DNA of 64,000 bases from NCBI RefSeq assembly GCF_014874095.1, contig NZ_JADBEB010000001.1, forward strand, positions 6,820,001-6,884,000, written 5' to 3'. Of the stretch, positions 25,055 to 34,339 are shown piece after piece; position 1 is the first letter of the stretch, and every line of letters starts with the position of its first letter. The notes under the pieces were generated by a model. That model was not told where the DNA came from. It was given only the letters and a program-made list of their open reading frames with translations, and made no database searches. The translations under genes were made by a program, and so were the position numbers. The DNA is from Plantactinospora soyae (lineage in GTDB: Bacteria; Actinomycetota; Actinomycetes; Mycobacteriales; Micromonosporaceae).

Positions 25055-26059
25055 TCATCGGCGTTCGGGCTTCGCCGACCGCGACATCAGCTCCTTGACG
25101 ACGACCTGGGGTGGCTTCCCGTCGTGCACGACGTCGACGACCATCTGGGCGATCGGCATGTCGATCCGGTGGCGTCGGGCGAGGTCGAGCACGGACCGGC
25201 AGGAGGTGACGCCCTCGGCGGTCTGCCGGGTCGCGGCGATGGTCTCCGCCACCGTCATGCCCCGGCCGAGGTTGGCGCCGAAGGTGTGGTTGCGCGACAA
25301 CGGTGAGGAGCAGGTGGCGACCAGGTCCCCCATGCCGGCCAGACCGGCGAAGGTGAGCGGGTCCGCGCCCATCGCCAGTCCGAGGCGGGCGGTCTCGGCC
25401 AGACCCCGGGTGATCAGCGAGGCCTTGGTGTTGTCGCCGAGCTCCATTCCCTCGGCGATGCCGACGGCCAGGCCGATGACGTTCTTCGCCGCTCCGCCGA
25501 CCTCGCAGCCGACCACGTCGACGTTGGTGTAGGGGCGGTAGTAGGCGGTGTGGCAGGCGAGCTGGAGCCGTTCGGCGACGGTCTCGTCCCGGCAGGCCAC
25601 AACGCACGCGGCGGGCTCCCGGCGGACGATCTCCGGTGCCAGGTTGGGTCCGGAGACCACCGCGATCCGGTCCCGGTCCGCGCCGGTGACCTCCGCGATG
25701 ACCTCGCTCATCAACTTGGCGGTGCCGAGTTCGACACCCTTCATCAGGCTCACCAGTACGGTCTGCGGGCCGATCCGCGGCGCCCAGGCGGCCAGGTTCG
25801 CCCGCAGGGTCTGCGACGGCACCGCGAGCACCACGAACTCCGCGTCCGCGACGGCCGCCGCCGGATCCACCGTCGCGGTGATCCCGGCCGGAAGCGCGAT
25901 CCCGGGAAAGTAGTCCGGGTTGGTGTGCGTGCGGTTGACGGCGTCGACCACTTCGGGGCGACGCCCCCAGAGGGTGACCCGGGATCCGGCGTCGGCGAGG
26001 ATCATCGCGAAGGCGGTGCCCCAGGATCCGGCTCCGAGGACCGCCATACGGGTCGTCAC
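25055..26059 (-). CDS. gpsA: NAD(P)-dependent glycerol-3-phosphate dehydrogenase
   Basis: Reduces dihydroxyacetone phosphate to sn-glycerol 3-phosphate for phospholipid synthesis. The 334-residue length fits. The nucleotide loop AVLGAGSWGTAFA is at the N-terminus; other signatures are SLMKGVELG, VVSGPNLAPEIVRREPAA, the catalytic lysine segment GGAAKNVIGLAVGIAEG, and AGMGDLVATCSSPLSRN with the substrate-binding RN. Start ATG 26059. Usually gpsA follows the acyltransferase plsC in actinobacteria; that partner is not beside it here, so it is probably transcribed alone. Confidence 0.95.
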   Translation of the reverse strand: MTTRMAVLGAGSWGTAFAMILADAGSRVTLWGRRPEVVDAVNRTHTNPDYFPGIALPAGITATVDPAAAVADAEFVVLAVPSQTLRANLAAWAPRIGPQTVLVSLMKGVELGTAKLMSEVIAEVTGADRDRIAVVSGPNLAPEIVRREPAACVVACRDETVAERLQLACHTAYYRPYTNVDVVGCEVGGAAKNVIGLAVGIAEGMELGDNTKASLITRGLAETARLGLAMGADPLTFAGLAGMGDLVATCSSPLSRNHTFGANLGRGMTVAETIAATRQTAEGVTSCRSVLDLARRHRIDMPIAQMVVDVVHDGKPPQVVVKELMSRSAKPERR

Positions 26060-26158
26060 CGATCAGCCTCCTATGCTCCGGCACCGGTCCGCCCGGCGCG
26101 CGTTGTCGTAGCGTACGGGGGATCGTGGGTGTGGCCGTGCGGTGTCCGAACCGGCAGC

Positions 26159-26812
26159 TCAGGCCCGGGTCGACGCGGTCCCCGCGGTGGTGCCGTCGGG
26201 GTCCGGTGCGCCGTCGGCGGGGCCGAACAGGAGGCGGAGGTGCGTGTCGAGGACGGCGACCGCCTCGTCCGGGGAGTAGTGCTGGCCGAGGACCTGGATG
26301 CCGAGGCCGTCGACGAGCGCCAGCAGGCCCATGGCCGCGTGGGTGGGGTCGATCCGCAGTGGGCCGTCGGAGTTCTCCTGCGCGGCCCGGATCTGGTCCG
26401 CGACGAACGTCCGCATCTGGTCGACACTGTCCCGCAGGCCCGCCGCGATGGCCGGCTTGACGGCGGCGTAGGCGAGGAACGCGAGGACGACGTGGTTCTC
26501 CAGCCGTCGGAGCTCGTCCAGGGGCAGGATCTGCAGCAGTAGCGTCCGGACGATGCCGCCGGGTCCGGCCGGTCGCGCCGAGGACGCCTCGGCGACGGAG
26601 CGGGCCTGGACGTTCTGCATCACCATGTCCAGGGCGAAGATCATCATCTCGTCCTTGGTGCGGAAGTAGTGCTGCACCATGCCGGTGGACACGCCGGCCT
26701 CGGCCGCGACGTGCCGGAGGCTGACGGCCTCCAGTCCCTGGGTCGCGGCGAGGCTCATCAGGGCGTCGGCGAGCTGCTTGCGCCGCGCGTGGTGGTCGAC
26801 TCTCCTGGGCAC
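26159..26812 (-). CDS. TetR family regulator divergent from a PEP-synthase-like gene
   Basis: A 217-residue repressor starting MPRRVDHHARRKQLADALM, with HTH SLRHVAAEAGVSTGMVQHYF and a BetI-like (TetR_C_6) C-terminal domain. The N-terminal third is strikingly like the TetR protein at 5634-6233, so the two are paralogues. It is divergent from the phosphotransferase-like gene with 86 bp between starts. Two related 17-bp elements in that gap are its likely operators. The last 20 residues are low-complexity. Confidence 0.88.
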   Translation of the reverse strand: MPRRVDHHARRKQLADALMSLAATQGLEAVSLRHVAAEAGVSTGMVQHYFRTKDEMMIFALDMVMQNVQARSVAEASSARPAGPGGIVRTLLLQILPLDELRRLENHVVLAFLAYAAVKPAIAAGLRDSVDQMRTFVADQIRAAQENSDGPLRIDPTHAAMGLLALVDGLGIQVLGQHYSPDEAVAVLDTHLRLLFGPADGAPDPDGTTAGTASTRA

Positions 26813-26822
26813 CCCGCCACTT

Positions 26823-26877
26823 TACATTGCGACTGTATTGACACGGGCTCCCCGGCGAACTACATTTCAGTCGTATT
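26823..26877. promoter_or_regulatory. Promoter with two TetR-type operator repeats
   Basis: TACATTGCGACTGTATT (26823-26839) and TACATTTCAGTCGTATT (26861-26877) are 17-bp near-direct repeats with a partial TACA/TGTA dyad. On the plus strand TTGACA (26838-26843), 17 bp, then TACATT (26861-26866) forms a consensus promoter. Each repeat overlaps one core element, so repressor binding would block transcription of the 801-residue gene directly. Confidence 0.6.
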
Positions 26878-26898
26878 TTAAAAGAGGGGGGTCCCAGG

Positions 26899-29304
26899 GT
26901 GAACGTGCTCGCGCTGTCCGAGACAGCCGCCGGGATGACGGACCTGGTCGGCGGCAAGGCCACCGGGCTCGGTGAGCTGATCAGGATGGGCGAACGCGTC
27001 CCGGACGGCTTCTGCCTGACCACCGCCGCGCACCGGGCCGGGGTGGTCCCGGAGGCCGAGGTCGTCGCGGCGTACCAGCGGCTCGGCGGCGGGCCGGTCG
27101 CGGTCCGCTCCAGCGCGACCGCCGAGGACCTGCCGTACGCCAGCTTCGCCGGCCAGCAGGACACCCTGCTGGGCGTCGACGGTCCCGAGGAACTCGTCGA
27201 CGCCGTACGCCGATGCTGGAACTCCCTGCACACCGAGCGGGCCGTGGCCTACCGGGAGGCCAACGACATCGACCACGCGACGGTACGGATGGCCGTCGTC
27301 GTGCAGCGGATGGTCGACCCCGTGGTCGCCGGGGTGATGTTCACCGCGAACCCGATCACCGGCTGCCGCACCGAGATGGTCGTTGACGCCGCCCCCGGCC
27401 TCGGTAGCGCCGTCGTCGACGGCACCGTGGTGGCCGACCACTACGTCCTGGACGGCGACCGGTACGACGAGCGGGGCTGCCTGGCCCCGGACCGGCTGGC
27501 CGAACTGTGGCAGGTCGGCCAGCGCCTCCAGGACCACTTCGGCTCCCCGCAGGACGTCGAGTGGGCGATCGACCACGACGGGACGCTGTGGCTGCTCCAG
27601 TCCCGCCCGATCACCACCCTGTTCCCGCTGCCGCCCTCGACCGACCAGCCACTGCCCCGGATCTACCTGGAGTTCGGCCACGTGCAGGGCATGCTCGCCC
27701 CGGCCACCCCGATGGGGATGTCCACGCTGAAGGCGATGCTGGCCGGGATGCTCGCCTCGTTCGGCATCAAGGCCGACATCGTCGACATCGGTGGCCGCCT
27801 CTACGGCGACCTGACCGACCTGGTTCGCGGCAGGTCGACCCGCAAGCGGCTGGTGAAGCTGATGGCGGTGGACTTCGGCCCACGCGCCCAGGCGGTGGTC
27901 GAGCACATCCTGACCGACCCCCGGTTCGCGCCGCTGCCCGGCAACCCGGCCGGAATGAACGTCTCGCTCGGCGCGACGCTGCGTACCGCCCCTCGGGCGG
28001 TGGCCGGGATCCTGGGCGCGCTGGCCCGGCCGGAGGCGACGCGAATCCGGATGTTCCGCGAGATCGAGGGACTCAAGCAGCGCTCGGTCGCTCCCGCCGG
28101 CGTCGACACCGCCGCCGAGCGGCTCGACTTCATCGAGGCCCAGGACCCGTCCACCCGGTACGACGCGATCATCTGGCCGATCGTCGCCGGCATCCTCGTC
28201 GCGGCGGTGCCACCGGAACTGCTCAAGGGGATCGCCAGCAAGGCGGAGGTCAACACCGTCCTCGGCGGCATGCCGTACAACGTCACCATCGAGATGGACC
28301 TGGCGCTGTGGCGCCTGGCCGAACGCGCCACCGAACACCGTGAGCTGCTGCTGAAGACCCCACCGAACGAACTCGCCACGGCCTACCTCGCCGGCACGCT
28401 CGTCGACATCGGCCTGGCCGGGTTCCTCGACGCGTACGGCCACCGGGCCGCCGCCGAGGTCGACATCGGTGTACCGCGCTGGGCCGAGGACCCGACACCG
28501 GTCTTCGCCATGATCGCGAACTATCTGCGGGTCACCGATCCGGAGCAGGCGCCCGACCGGCGGTTCGCGCGGGCCGGGGCGGAGGCCGAGGAGAAGCTCG
28601 CCGAACTGGTCCAGCGGGCCCGCCGACGCCGGCCGGTCCGTGGCCGGCTCGCCGGGTTCCTGCTGCGCCGGGCCCGGGTGCTGACCGGCCTGCGCGAGGC
28701 GGGCAAGTTCGCCGGCCTGTACCCGCTGCGCGAGACGCGCCGGCAACTGTTGCTGGTCGGCGCCGAACTCGCCGGACAGGGGCTGCTGGAACGCGCCGAC
28801 GACATCATGTTCCTGACCCTGGCCGAGGCCCGCGCCGCAGTGGAGCAGCGGGTCGACCACCGGGCGATGGTCGCCGACCGCCGGGCCGTGCACCGGCGCG
28901 AACTGCGCCGCCGCCGGGTGCCGGTATCGGTGCTTTCCGACGGCACCGACGTGGAGACGCTGATCCCCGCGCCGTCGTCCGGGGACGGCACGCTGCGCGG
29001 GGTCGGAGCGGCCTCGGGTACGGCCACCGGACCCGCCCGGGTGGTGCACGACCCCGCCACCGCGCACATAGAACCCGGCGAGATCCTGGTCGCCGCGACC
29101 ACCGATCCCGGCTGGACACCCCTGTTCCTGACCGCCGCCGGACTGGTGACCGAGACCGGTGCCGCGATGGCGCACGGTCCGACGGTGGCCCGCGAGTACG
29201 GCATCCCCGCCGTGATCTGCGTTCCGGACGCCACCGAGAAGATCCGCACCGGCCAGCTCGTCACGATCGACGGAGCGGCCGGAACGGTGACGCTCGCCGA
29301 GTGA
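26899..29304 (+). CDS. PEP/pyruvate-binding phosphotransferase (PEP synthase/rifampin phosphotransferase family)
   Basis: An 801-residue enzyme with the two mobile parts of the dikinase family: an ATP-grasp PEP/pyruvate-binding domain (about 1-260; VGGKATGLGEL, AVRSSATAEDLPYASFAGQQ, VVAGVMFTANPITG) and a swivelling phosphohistidine domain at the C-terminus (VAATTDPGWTPLFLTAAGLV, then the catalytic histidine about H759 in GAAMAHGPTVAREYGIPAV). The substrate-specific region lies between. The architecture equals that of rifampin phosphotransferase (Rph) rather than full PEP synthase, which has a third PEP-binding barrel. A TetR gene and operators upstream suggest induction by a small molecule, possibly an antibiotic. 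Actual substrate unproven. GTG start behind GAGGGGGG. Confidence 0.82.
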   Translation: MNVLALSETAAGMTDLVGGKATGLGELIRMGERVPDGFCLTTAAHRAGVVPEAEVVAAYQRLGGGPVAVRSSATAEDLPYASFAGQQDTLLGVDGPEELVDAVRRCWNSLHTERAVAYREANDIDHATVRMAVVVQRMVDPVVAGVMFTANPITGCRTEMVVDAAPGLGSAVVDGTVVADHYVLDGDRYDERGCLAPDRLAELWQVGQRLQDHFGSPQDVEWAIDHDGTLWLLQSRPITTLFPLPPSTDQPLPRIYLEFGHVQGMLAPATPMGMSTLKAMLAGMLASFGIKADIVDIGGRLYGDLTDLVRGRSTRKRLVKLMAVDFGPRAQAVVEHILTDPRFAPLPGNPAGMNVSLGATLRTAPRAVAGILGALARPEATRIRMFREIEGLKQRSVAPAGVDTAAERLDFIEAQDPSTRYDAIIWPIVAGILVAAVPPELLKGIASKAEVNTVLGGMPYNVTIEMDLALWRLAERATEHRELLLKTPPNELATAYLAGTLVDIGLAGFLDAYGHRAAAEVDIGVPRWAEDPTPVFAMIANYLRVTDPEQAPDRRFARAGAEAEEKLAELVQRARRRRPVRGRLAGFLLRRARVLTGLREAGKFAGLYPLRETRRQLLLVGAELAGQGLLERADDIMFLTLAEARAAVEQRVDHRAMVADRRAVHRRELRRRRVPVSVLSDGTDVETLIPAPSSGDGTLRGVGAASGTATGPARVVHDPATAHIEPGEILVAATTDPGWTPLFLTAAGLVTETGAAMAHGPTVAREYGIPAVICVPDATEKIRTGQLVTIDGAAGTVTLAE

Positions 29305-29590
29305 CGCGGGCGTACCGGCCGACGCCTCGACGGCCGGCTGGCCGGGTTGGACGACCGGATGACCTTTGCGGATGTCGACGGGTCAGCTCGCCTGCCGGCG
29401 CGGCCGGCACCGGGGTCCGGCCCGCCCGGGTCGGGATCGTCGGCGAAAGTGTCGGTCGCCCGGGGTAGCGTTCCCTGGCGTCCGGTTCCGCATCGCGGGA
29501 ACAGGTCCGGGCACCCCGTGGACATTCCGACCCGTCGTGTCGGCGCCTCTTCTGACCGGGGCCCGCACGATACGACCGAGGAGACCCGTC

Positions 29591-30238
29591 ATGGCGACCT
29601 CCCCCCGCCGTACCCGGGTCGCCATGGCGCCCGACGTGGAAGCCGAACGGCTCGACCTGGCCGATCTCCTCGACACCCTCGACGACCGTGAGTGGGAGGC
29701 GCCGTCGTCCTGCGACGGCTGGACCGTGCGCGACGTCGTCGCCCATCTCACGCTCGCCGACCGCCAGTTCGCCACCACGACGCTGCGGGTGCTCCGGGCC
29801 CGTGGCGACTTCGACCGGGTGACCGCGGAGATGGCCCGGGAGCGGGCCCTTCGGTACGGCCCCGACGAACTTGTCGCGCAGCTGCGGGAGACGGCGGGAC
29901 GGCCCCGGCGCTTCCCGCTCAGCGGTGCGCTGGATCCGCTGACCGACATCCTGGTGCACGGACAGGACATCGCCCGTCCGCTCGGCCGGGAACGTCCGAT
30001 GCCCATCGAGCGGGTGCTGCCGGTGCTGCAACCCGCCTGGAACAGCGTTTTCCACGGCAACCGGAAGCGTTTCGCCGGGCTGCGGTTCGTCGCCGACGAC
30101 GCCGACTGGTCGGCCGGCGACGGTCCGCGCGAGGTGCGCGGACCCGCCGGTGACCTGCTGCTCCTCGCCACCGGCCGGCGGTCCGGTCTGACCGGGCTGA
30201 CCGACGGACGCGCCGAGGTCGCGGCCCGGCTGAAGTAG
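29591..30238 (+). CDS. TIGR03083/maleylpyruvate-isomerase-like (DinB fold) protein
   Basis: A 215-residue protein of the actinobacterial DinB-superfamily, often called maleylpyruvate isomerase family. The N-terminal four-helix bundle contains WEAPSSCDGWTVRDVVAHLT (the W-x(5)-C-x-GW-x-V-x-D-x(3)-H pattern with the metal-type histidine) and a second histidine in TDILVHGQDIARPLG. Members of this group may use mycothiol as a cofactor; catalysis here is not known. ATG 29591 follows GAGGAG. The 286-bp gap before it (29305-29590) shows no gene. Confidence 0.82.
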   Translation: MATSPRRTRVAMAPDVEAERLDLADLLDTLDDREWEAPSSCDGWTVRDVVAHLTLADRQFATTTLRVLRARGDFDRVTAEMARERALRYGPDELVAQLRETAGRPRRFPLSGALDPLTDILVHGQDIARPLGRERPMPIERVLPVLQPAWNSVFHGNRKRFAGLRFVADDADWSAGDGPREVRGPAGDLLLLATGRRSGLTGLTDGRAEVAARLK

Positions 30239-30297
30239 CTGCCGGGATCCCGGGCGCCCCGGGTGGACTCCGACAACTCCCCGGCCGCCCGAAGCCG

Positions 30298-31827
30298 CTA
30301 CGCCACCGGTGTGGTCGGGGTGTCGGCGGCCTGGGTTCCGGGTCGCCGATCGGCCGCCATCACCTGCGTCGCGCGGAGCAGCCGCGCCACGACGACCGCG
30401 ACGCACCCCGACGCCGCGACGCCGAGCAGCAACGTGAAGGTCGGATACAGGTAGACGGCCTGTAGCCACGAGATGTCGCGGCCCCGGTAGAGGAAGCTGA
30501 CCACGTCGTGGATCGTGCTCAGGAGCAGCACGGGCAGCAGGTACGGCAGCAGCCGGGCCACGGTGGCGGGGCGGAGCCGGTGGTGACCGGCCCAGTGCCG
30601 GGACCGCCGTACCCCGCGGACGGACGGGTACACGGCGCCGAGCGAGAGCAGCAGCAGGACGACGTCGATCCCGATCAGCGGTGTGGGTGGCGCCGGCGGG
30701 GACGACGGCCGGCCTTCGAGCAGGTCGATCAGGTGGGCGCCGAGGGCCGGGGCGTCGCCGTACTGGTCGCCGGCGTTCGCCAGCACGGCGATGCCGTAGC
30801 CACTCGTCGGCAGCAGGGCCTGGTACGCGGTGACCGTGATCAGTCCACCGGTGTGTTCGACCAGTGGCGCGCCGGACGGGGTTTCGCCGATGTCCCAGCC
30901 CAGGCCGTACGACGAGCGGACCGCCGAGGAGCGGTGCATCTCGGCGACGCTGGCCGGCGAGACGACCGGTGTGCCGTCGGGGCCCCGGCCCTGGCTGTTC
31001 TGGGTGATCAGCCAGGCGGCCAGGTCACGGGCGGTGCTCAGTACGCCGCCCGATCCGTTGCCGAAGGCCGGCGGTTCGGGCACGGCGACGGCCATGCCGG
31101 CGACCATTCGATGGCCCCTGCCACTGGGCGGCAGGTCGTCGGCGGTGTCGGCGGTGCTGCTGTCGGCCATGCCGAGCGGCCGGAACACGTGGTGCCGCAG
31201 GTACGCGTCGAAGGACTGCCCGCTGACCACCTCGACGAGGCGGGCGGCGACCTGGTAGTTCGGGTTGTGGTACGCGTAGCGGGTGCCCGGGGCGGTGGTC
31301 AGTCGGGCGGTACGCATCGACGCGACCGCCTCCCGCAGGGTGTGCAGCGGCGGCCCGCTGAAGGACTGGTACGTCCGGTCGGACATCCCGGAGGTCTGGT
31401 CGAGCAGCTGTCGTACGGTGATCGCGGCGGCCCGGTCGTCGGCCATGGTGAACTCGGGCAGGTAGCGGCGTGCCGGTGCGTCCAGTGCGACCCGGCCGGC
31501 GTCCACCAGCTGCATCACGGCGAGCGCGGTGACGGATTTGCTGAGCGAGGCGACGGCCATGACGGTGTGGTCGGTGACGGCGTCGCCGGCCGCGGTGTGT
31601 CCGTACCCGGACGTGTGCACCACGGCGCGGCCCCGGGTGACCGCGACCGCCACCCCGGGGATGCGGGTCGCGTCGAGGTACGCGCGCACGACGGCGTCGA
31701 TGGAGGCGGCGTCGACCACGGACGGGCGGGTGGGGGCGGGGACGGGAGCCGCGACGGTGAGGACGAGGGCGGCGAGGGCATGGATCAGCACCAACCGAGC
31801 GTCGGGTGCGCGAGGGTCGTCCCGCAT
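30298..31827 (-). CDS. Serine hydrolase (class C beta-lactamase-like) with C-terminal membrane domain
   Basis: A 509-residue exported enzyme. A signal/anchor (LVLIHALAALVLTVAAPVP) precedes the beta-lactamase/esterase domain. The SxxK nucleophile motif is S94-L-S-K97, the YxN motif is AYHNPNYQ near residue 184 and the HTG-type motif is LVEHTGGL near 337. Three C-terminal transmembrane helices follow (near 385-405, 425-450, 460-490), anchoring the catalytic domain outside. Substrates of such fusion proteins are mostly unknown: peptides or esters rather than beta-lactams are likely. It is divergent from the histidine-kinase gene with 50 bp between starts, so the kinase pair may regulate it (inferred). 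Confidence 0.85.
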   Translation of the reverse strand: MRDDPRAPDARLVLIHALAALVLTVAAPVPAPTRPSVVDAASIDAVVRAYLDATRIPGVAVAVTRGRAVVHTSGYGHTAAGDAVTDHTVMAVASLSKSVTALAVMQLVDAGRVALDAPARRYLPEFTMADDRAAAITVRQLLDQTSGMSDRTYQSFSGPPLHTLREAVASMRTARLTTAPGTRYAYHNPNYQVAARLVEVVSGQSFDAYLRHHVFRPLGMADSSTADTADDLPPSGRGHRMVAGMAVAVPEPPAFGNGSGGVLSTARDLAAWLITQNSQGRGPDGTPVVSPASVAEMHRSSAVRSSYGLGWDIGETPSGAPLVEHTGGLITVTAYQALLPTSGYGIAVLANAGDQYGDAPALGAHLIDLLEGRPSSPPAPPTPLIGIDVVLLLLSLGAVYPSVRGVRRSRHWAGHHRLRPATVARLLPYLLPVLLLSTIHDVVSFLYRGRDISWLQAVYLYPTFTLLLGVAASGCVAVVVARLLRATQVMAADRRPGTQAADTPTTPVA

Positions 31828-31877
31828 CGGACCGTGGTCCGATGCGTCGTCCGCGCCGCTGTCGCTACCGTGGGGCC

Positions 31878-32978
31878 GTGGTGTTCTGGCGGTGGGCTCT
31901 GATCGGCGCCGATGTGCCGGCAGCGGCCGCGGTCGTGGCCGCGGTCGTGCTGATGAGGCCGGTGTCGGGTGGCTGGGTGTGGTGCCTGGCCGCGCTGCTC
32001 GGACTGCCGCTGGCGGTCCGGCGGTGCTGGCCGGTCCCCGTCCTCGGGATCGTGCTGGCGGCGGCGGGGGCGACCCTGATCGTGGGGGTCGGCACCGAGG
32101 TCATGGTGTACGCGGTGGCGTTCGCGCTGTACCCGGTCGCGCTGTCGTCGGCCCGGGCCGCGTCCTGGGGTCTGGTCGGCGCGCTCGCCGCTGTTCTCGG
32201 TCCGGGGCTGCTGGACGCCCTCGTGGCCGGACTGCCGGTCGTTCCGGCCCGCGACCAGGTGGAGTCGTTCACGACCACGCCCGTCACCGTGGCCGTCTAC
32301 AGCACGGCGGTCATCGCCGGCTCGTGGGCGCTGGCCTGGGCCGTCCGCACCCGTCGGGGACACACCGCCCAGCTCACGGAGCTGCACACCGCGCGGGCGG
32401 TGGCCGAGGAACGGCTCCGCATCGCCCGCGACGTCCACGACGTGGTCGGACACAACCTCAGTCTGATCGCGATGAAGGCGGCGGTCGCCCACCATCTGGA
32501 CACCGATCCGCAGCTGGCACTGCGGGTGATCGAGCAGGTCAGCCGGGCCGCCCTGGACGACGTCCGCGCGGTGCTGGGCGGGCTGCGGGACGCGGCCGGC
32601 CCGCCGGACGCACCTGACCTGGAGCAGCTCGTCGAGGAGACCCGGGCCGCCGGCATCGCCGTCACGATCGACCGGGAGGATCTGTCGTCCGCGCCGTCCG
32701 GTCTGCGGATGTCGGCGCACCGGATCCTGCAGGAGGCGCTGACGAACGTGCGCCGCCATGCCGGCGCCACCCACTGCCGGGTCACCGTCACGGTCGCGTC
32801 CGACACCCTCGACCTGACCGTCCTGGACGACGGTGTCGCGCCGACTACGGCCGGCCCGGCCGGGTACGGGCTGCTGGGCATGCGTGAACGGGTCGCCATG
32901 CACAGCGGCAGCCTGTCCGTCGGTCCGGAACCGGGCGGTGGATTCGCCGTCCGCGCGACGCTTCCGTTCCCGACATGA
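31878..32978 (+). CDS. Sensor histidine kinase (NarL/DesK type)
   Basis: A 366-residue membrane kinase. Four to five transmembrane helices (about residues 5-145) form a compact input domain with no extracellular domain of note. The HisKA_3 dimerisation box is ERLRIARDVHDVVGHNLSLI with phospho-acceptor H187. The HATPase_c domain ends with GYGLLGMRERVAMHSGSLSV and GGGFAVRATLP. The GTG at 31878 is preferred because it places the first helix at the N-terminus. Its stop overlaps the response-regulator ATG (ATGA), so they are a cognate pair. The signal is unknown; an envelope stress or cell-wall agent would fit the divergent serine hydrolase. Confidence 0.9.
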   Translation: MVFWRWALIGADVPAAAAVVAAVVLMRPVSGGWVWCLAALLGLPLAVRRCWPVPVLGIVLAAAGATLIVGVGTEVMVYAVAFALYPVALSSARAASWGLVGALAAVLGPGLLDALVAGLPVVPARDQVESFTTTPVTVAVYSTAVIAGSWALAWAVRTRRGHTAQLTELHTARAVAEERLRIARDVHDVVGHNLSLIAMKAAVAHHLDTDPQLALRVIEQVSRAALDDVRAVLGGLRDAAGPPDAPDLEQLVEETRAAGIAVTIDREDLSSAPSGLRMSAHRILQEALTNVRRHAGATHCRVTVTVASDTLDLTVLDDGVAPTTAGPAGYGLLGMRERVAMHSGSLSVGPEPGGGFAVRATLPFPT

Positions 32979-33625
32979 CGGGTGAGCCGGTCCGGATCCT
33001 GCTGGCGGACGACGATCCCCTGTTCCGCGCCACGGTACGTGAACTCGTGGACGCCACGCCGGGCCTGACGGTGGTCGCCGAGGCCGGCACCGGTCGCGAG
33101 GCCATAACCCTCGCCGCCAGCCACCGACCCGACGTCGTGCTGATGGACGTACGGATGCCCGACCTCGACGGCATCGCCGCCACCGCGCGGATCACCGCCG
33201 CCGCCGGCGCTCCGCGGCTGCTCGTGCTCACCACCTTCGACCTGGACGACTACGTCTACCGGGCGCTGCGGGCCGGCGCGAGTGGCTTCGTCCTCAAGGA
33301 CATCACCCCGCCCCGCCTGCTCGACGCCGTGCGCACGGTCGCCGCCGGCGAGGCGCTGCTCGCCCCCAGCGTCACCCGGCGACTCATCGCGGCGTCGCTG
33401 CACCGGGCCGCGCCGCGCCGGACACTCGACGGCGTGACCCCGCGCGAACGGGACGTGCTGACCCTCATCACCCGGGGGCTCTCCAACGCCGAGATCGAGG
33501 CGGCCCTGCACGTGAGCCGTGGCACCCTCAAGACCCACATCGGGAACCTGCTGACCAAACTGGCGGCCCGGGACCGGGCCCAGCTGGTGATCGCCGGGTA
33601 CGAGGCCGGGCTGGCCGATGTGTGA
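32975..33625 (+). CDS. NarL/LuxR family response regulator
   Basis: A 216-residue two-domain regulator. The receiver domain has LLADDDPLFRATV, the phospho-acceptor D58 in VVLMDVRMPD, and the conserved lysine in GFVLKDITPPRLL. The LuxR-type HTH at about 150-210 reads VTPRERDVLTLITRGLSNAE followed by LHVSRGTLKTHIGNLLTKL. It is phosphorylated by the preceding kinase. Targets are unknown; the divergent serine hydrolase gene is the nearest candidate. It converges with the TetR gene, 14 bp apart. Confidence 0.92.
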   Translation: MTGEPVRILLADDDPLFRATVRELVDATPGLTVVAEAGTGREAITLAASHRPDVVLMDVRMPDLDGIAATARITAAAGAPRLLVLTTFDLDDYVYRALRAGASGFVLKDITPPRLLDAVRTVAAGEALLAPSVTRRLIAASLHRAAPRRTLDGVTPRERDVLTLITRGLSNAEIEAALHVSRGTLKTHIGNLLTKLAARDRAQLVIAGYEAGLADV

Positions 33626-33639
33626 CGGGCCCGGTTGAG

Positions 33640-34263
33640 CTAACCATCGGGCCGGAGCAGGTGCCGCCAGCCGTCCTCGACCGACCGGCGGCATCGGTCG
33701 GGGTCGTCCCCGGCACCGACGAACAGCGCGGTCAGCAGGGGGATGGCGTGGGCGAGCGCCGGGCGGGGCAGCGGGCCGGTGGCGACGAGGGAGGCGAGTC
33801 CGTGTCCGATCGTCCAGGTCTGGGTGGCCAGTTCCAGCGGATCGACATCGGCGCGGAGGCGGCCGGCCCGGGTGGCGCGTTCGGCGGTGTGCACCAGGCG
33901 GTGCAGGGTGTCGTCCGCGGCCGCGGGGTCTTCGAGGTCGAAGGTCGCGTCGAACATGACCCGGTACAGGTCGGGGTTGTCCAGGGCGTTGTGCAGGTAG
34001 GCGGCGCCTAAAGCGGCCAGGTCCCGAATCGGGTCCGGGGACGGCACGACGGTCGCGAGTCTGGCCGCGAGGCGGGTGAAGCCTTCCTGCCGCAGTGCCC
34101 TCCAGACGCCGTCCATGCCGCCGAAGTAGGTGTAGACGGCCATTGTCGACACGCCGGTCCCGGCCACCAGTGAGCGGAGGGTGATGGGCTCGCGGGTGCG
34201 GAGCATCTGTCCGGCCCGCTCGATGAGCCGGGTGCGGACCGCGGGATCCTTCGTCCTGGCCAT
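33640..34263 (-). CDS. TetR family regulator with WHG-type C-terminal domain
   Basis: A 207-residue repressor. The HTH is TLRSLVAGTGVSTMAVYTYF (about residues 27-47). The C-terminal half carries the WHG-like pattern ALGAAYLHNALDNPDLYRVM and LATQTWTIGHGLASLVATG typical of TetR_C_13/33 regulators. Start ATG 34263. It is divergent from the ridA-like gene with 76 bp between starts, and a perfect dyad in that gap is the probable operator. Ligand unknown. Confidence 0.87.
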   Translation of the reverse strand: MARTKDPAVRTRLIERAGQMLRTREPITLRSLVAGTGVSTMAVYTYFGGMDGVWRALRQEGFTRLAARLATVVPSPDPIRDLAALGAAYLHNALDNPDLYRVMFDATFDLEDPAAADDTLHRLVHTAERATRAGRLRADVDPLELATQTWTIGHGLASLVATGPLPRPALAHAIPLLTALFVGAGDDPDRCRRSVEDGWRHLLRPDG

Positions 34264-34275
34264 GTCAGCACTTTA

Positions 34276-34290
34276 CATAGCGATGCTATG
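34276..34290. promoter_or_regulatory. TetR operator dyad upstream of ridA-type gene
   Basis: CATAGC (34276-34281) and GCTATG (34285-34290) form a perfect inverted repeat with a 3-bp centre. It lies 13 bp from the TetR start and 50 bp from the RidA-type start, well placed to repress both. Confidence 0.6.
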
Positions 34291-34339
34291 GTTTCGGCGA
34301 AGGTGGGGCCCACGGGCTCCGACGACACAAGGAGGCGGC

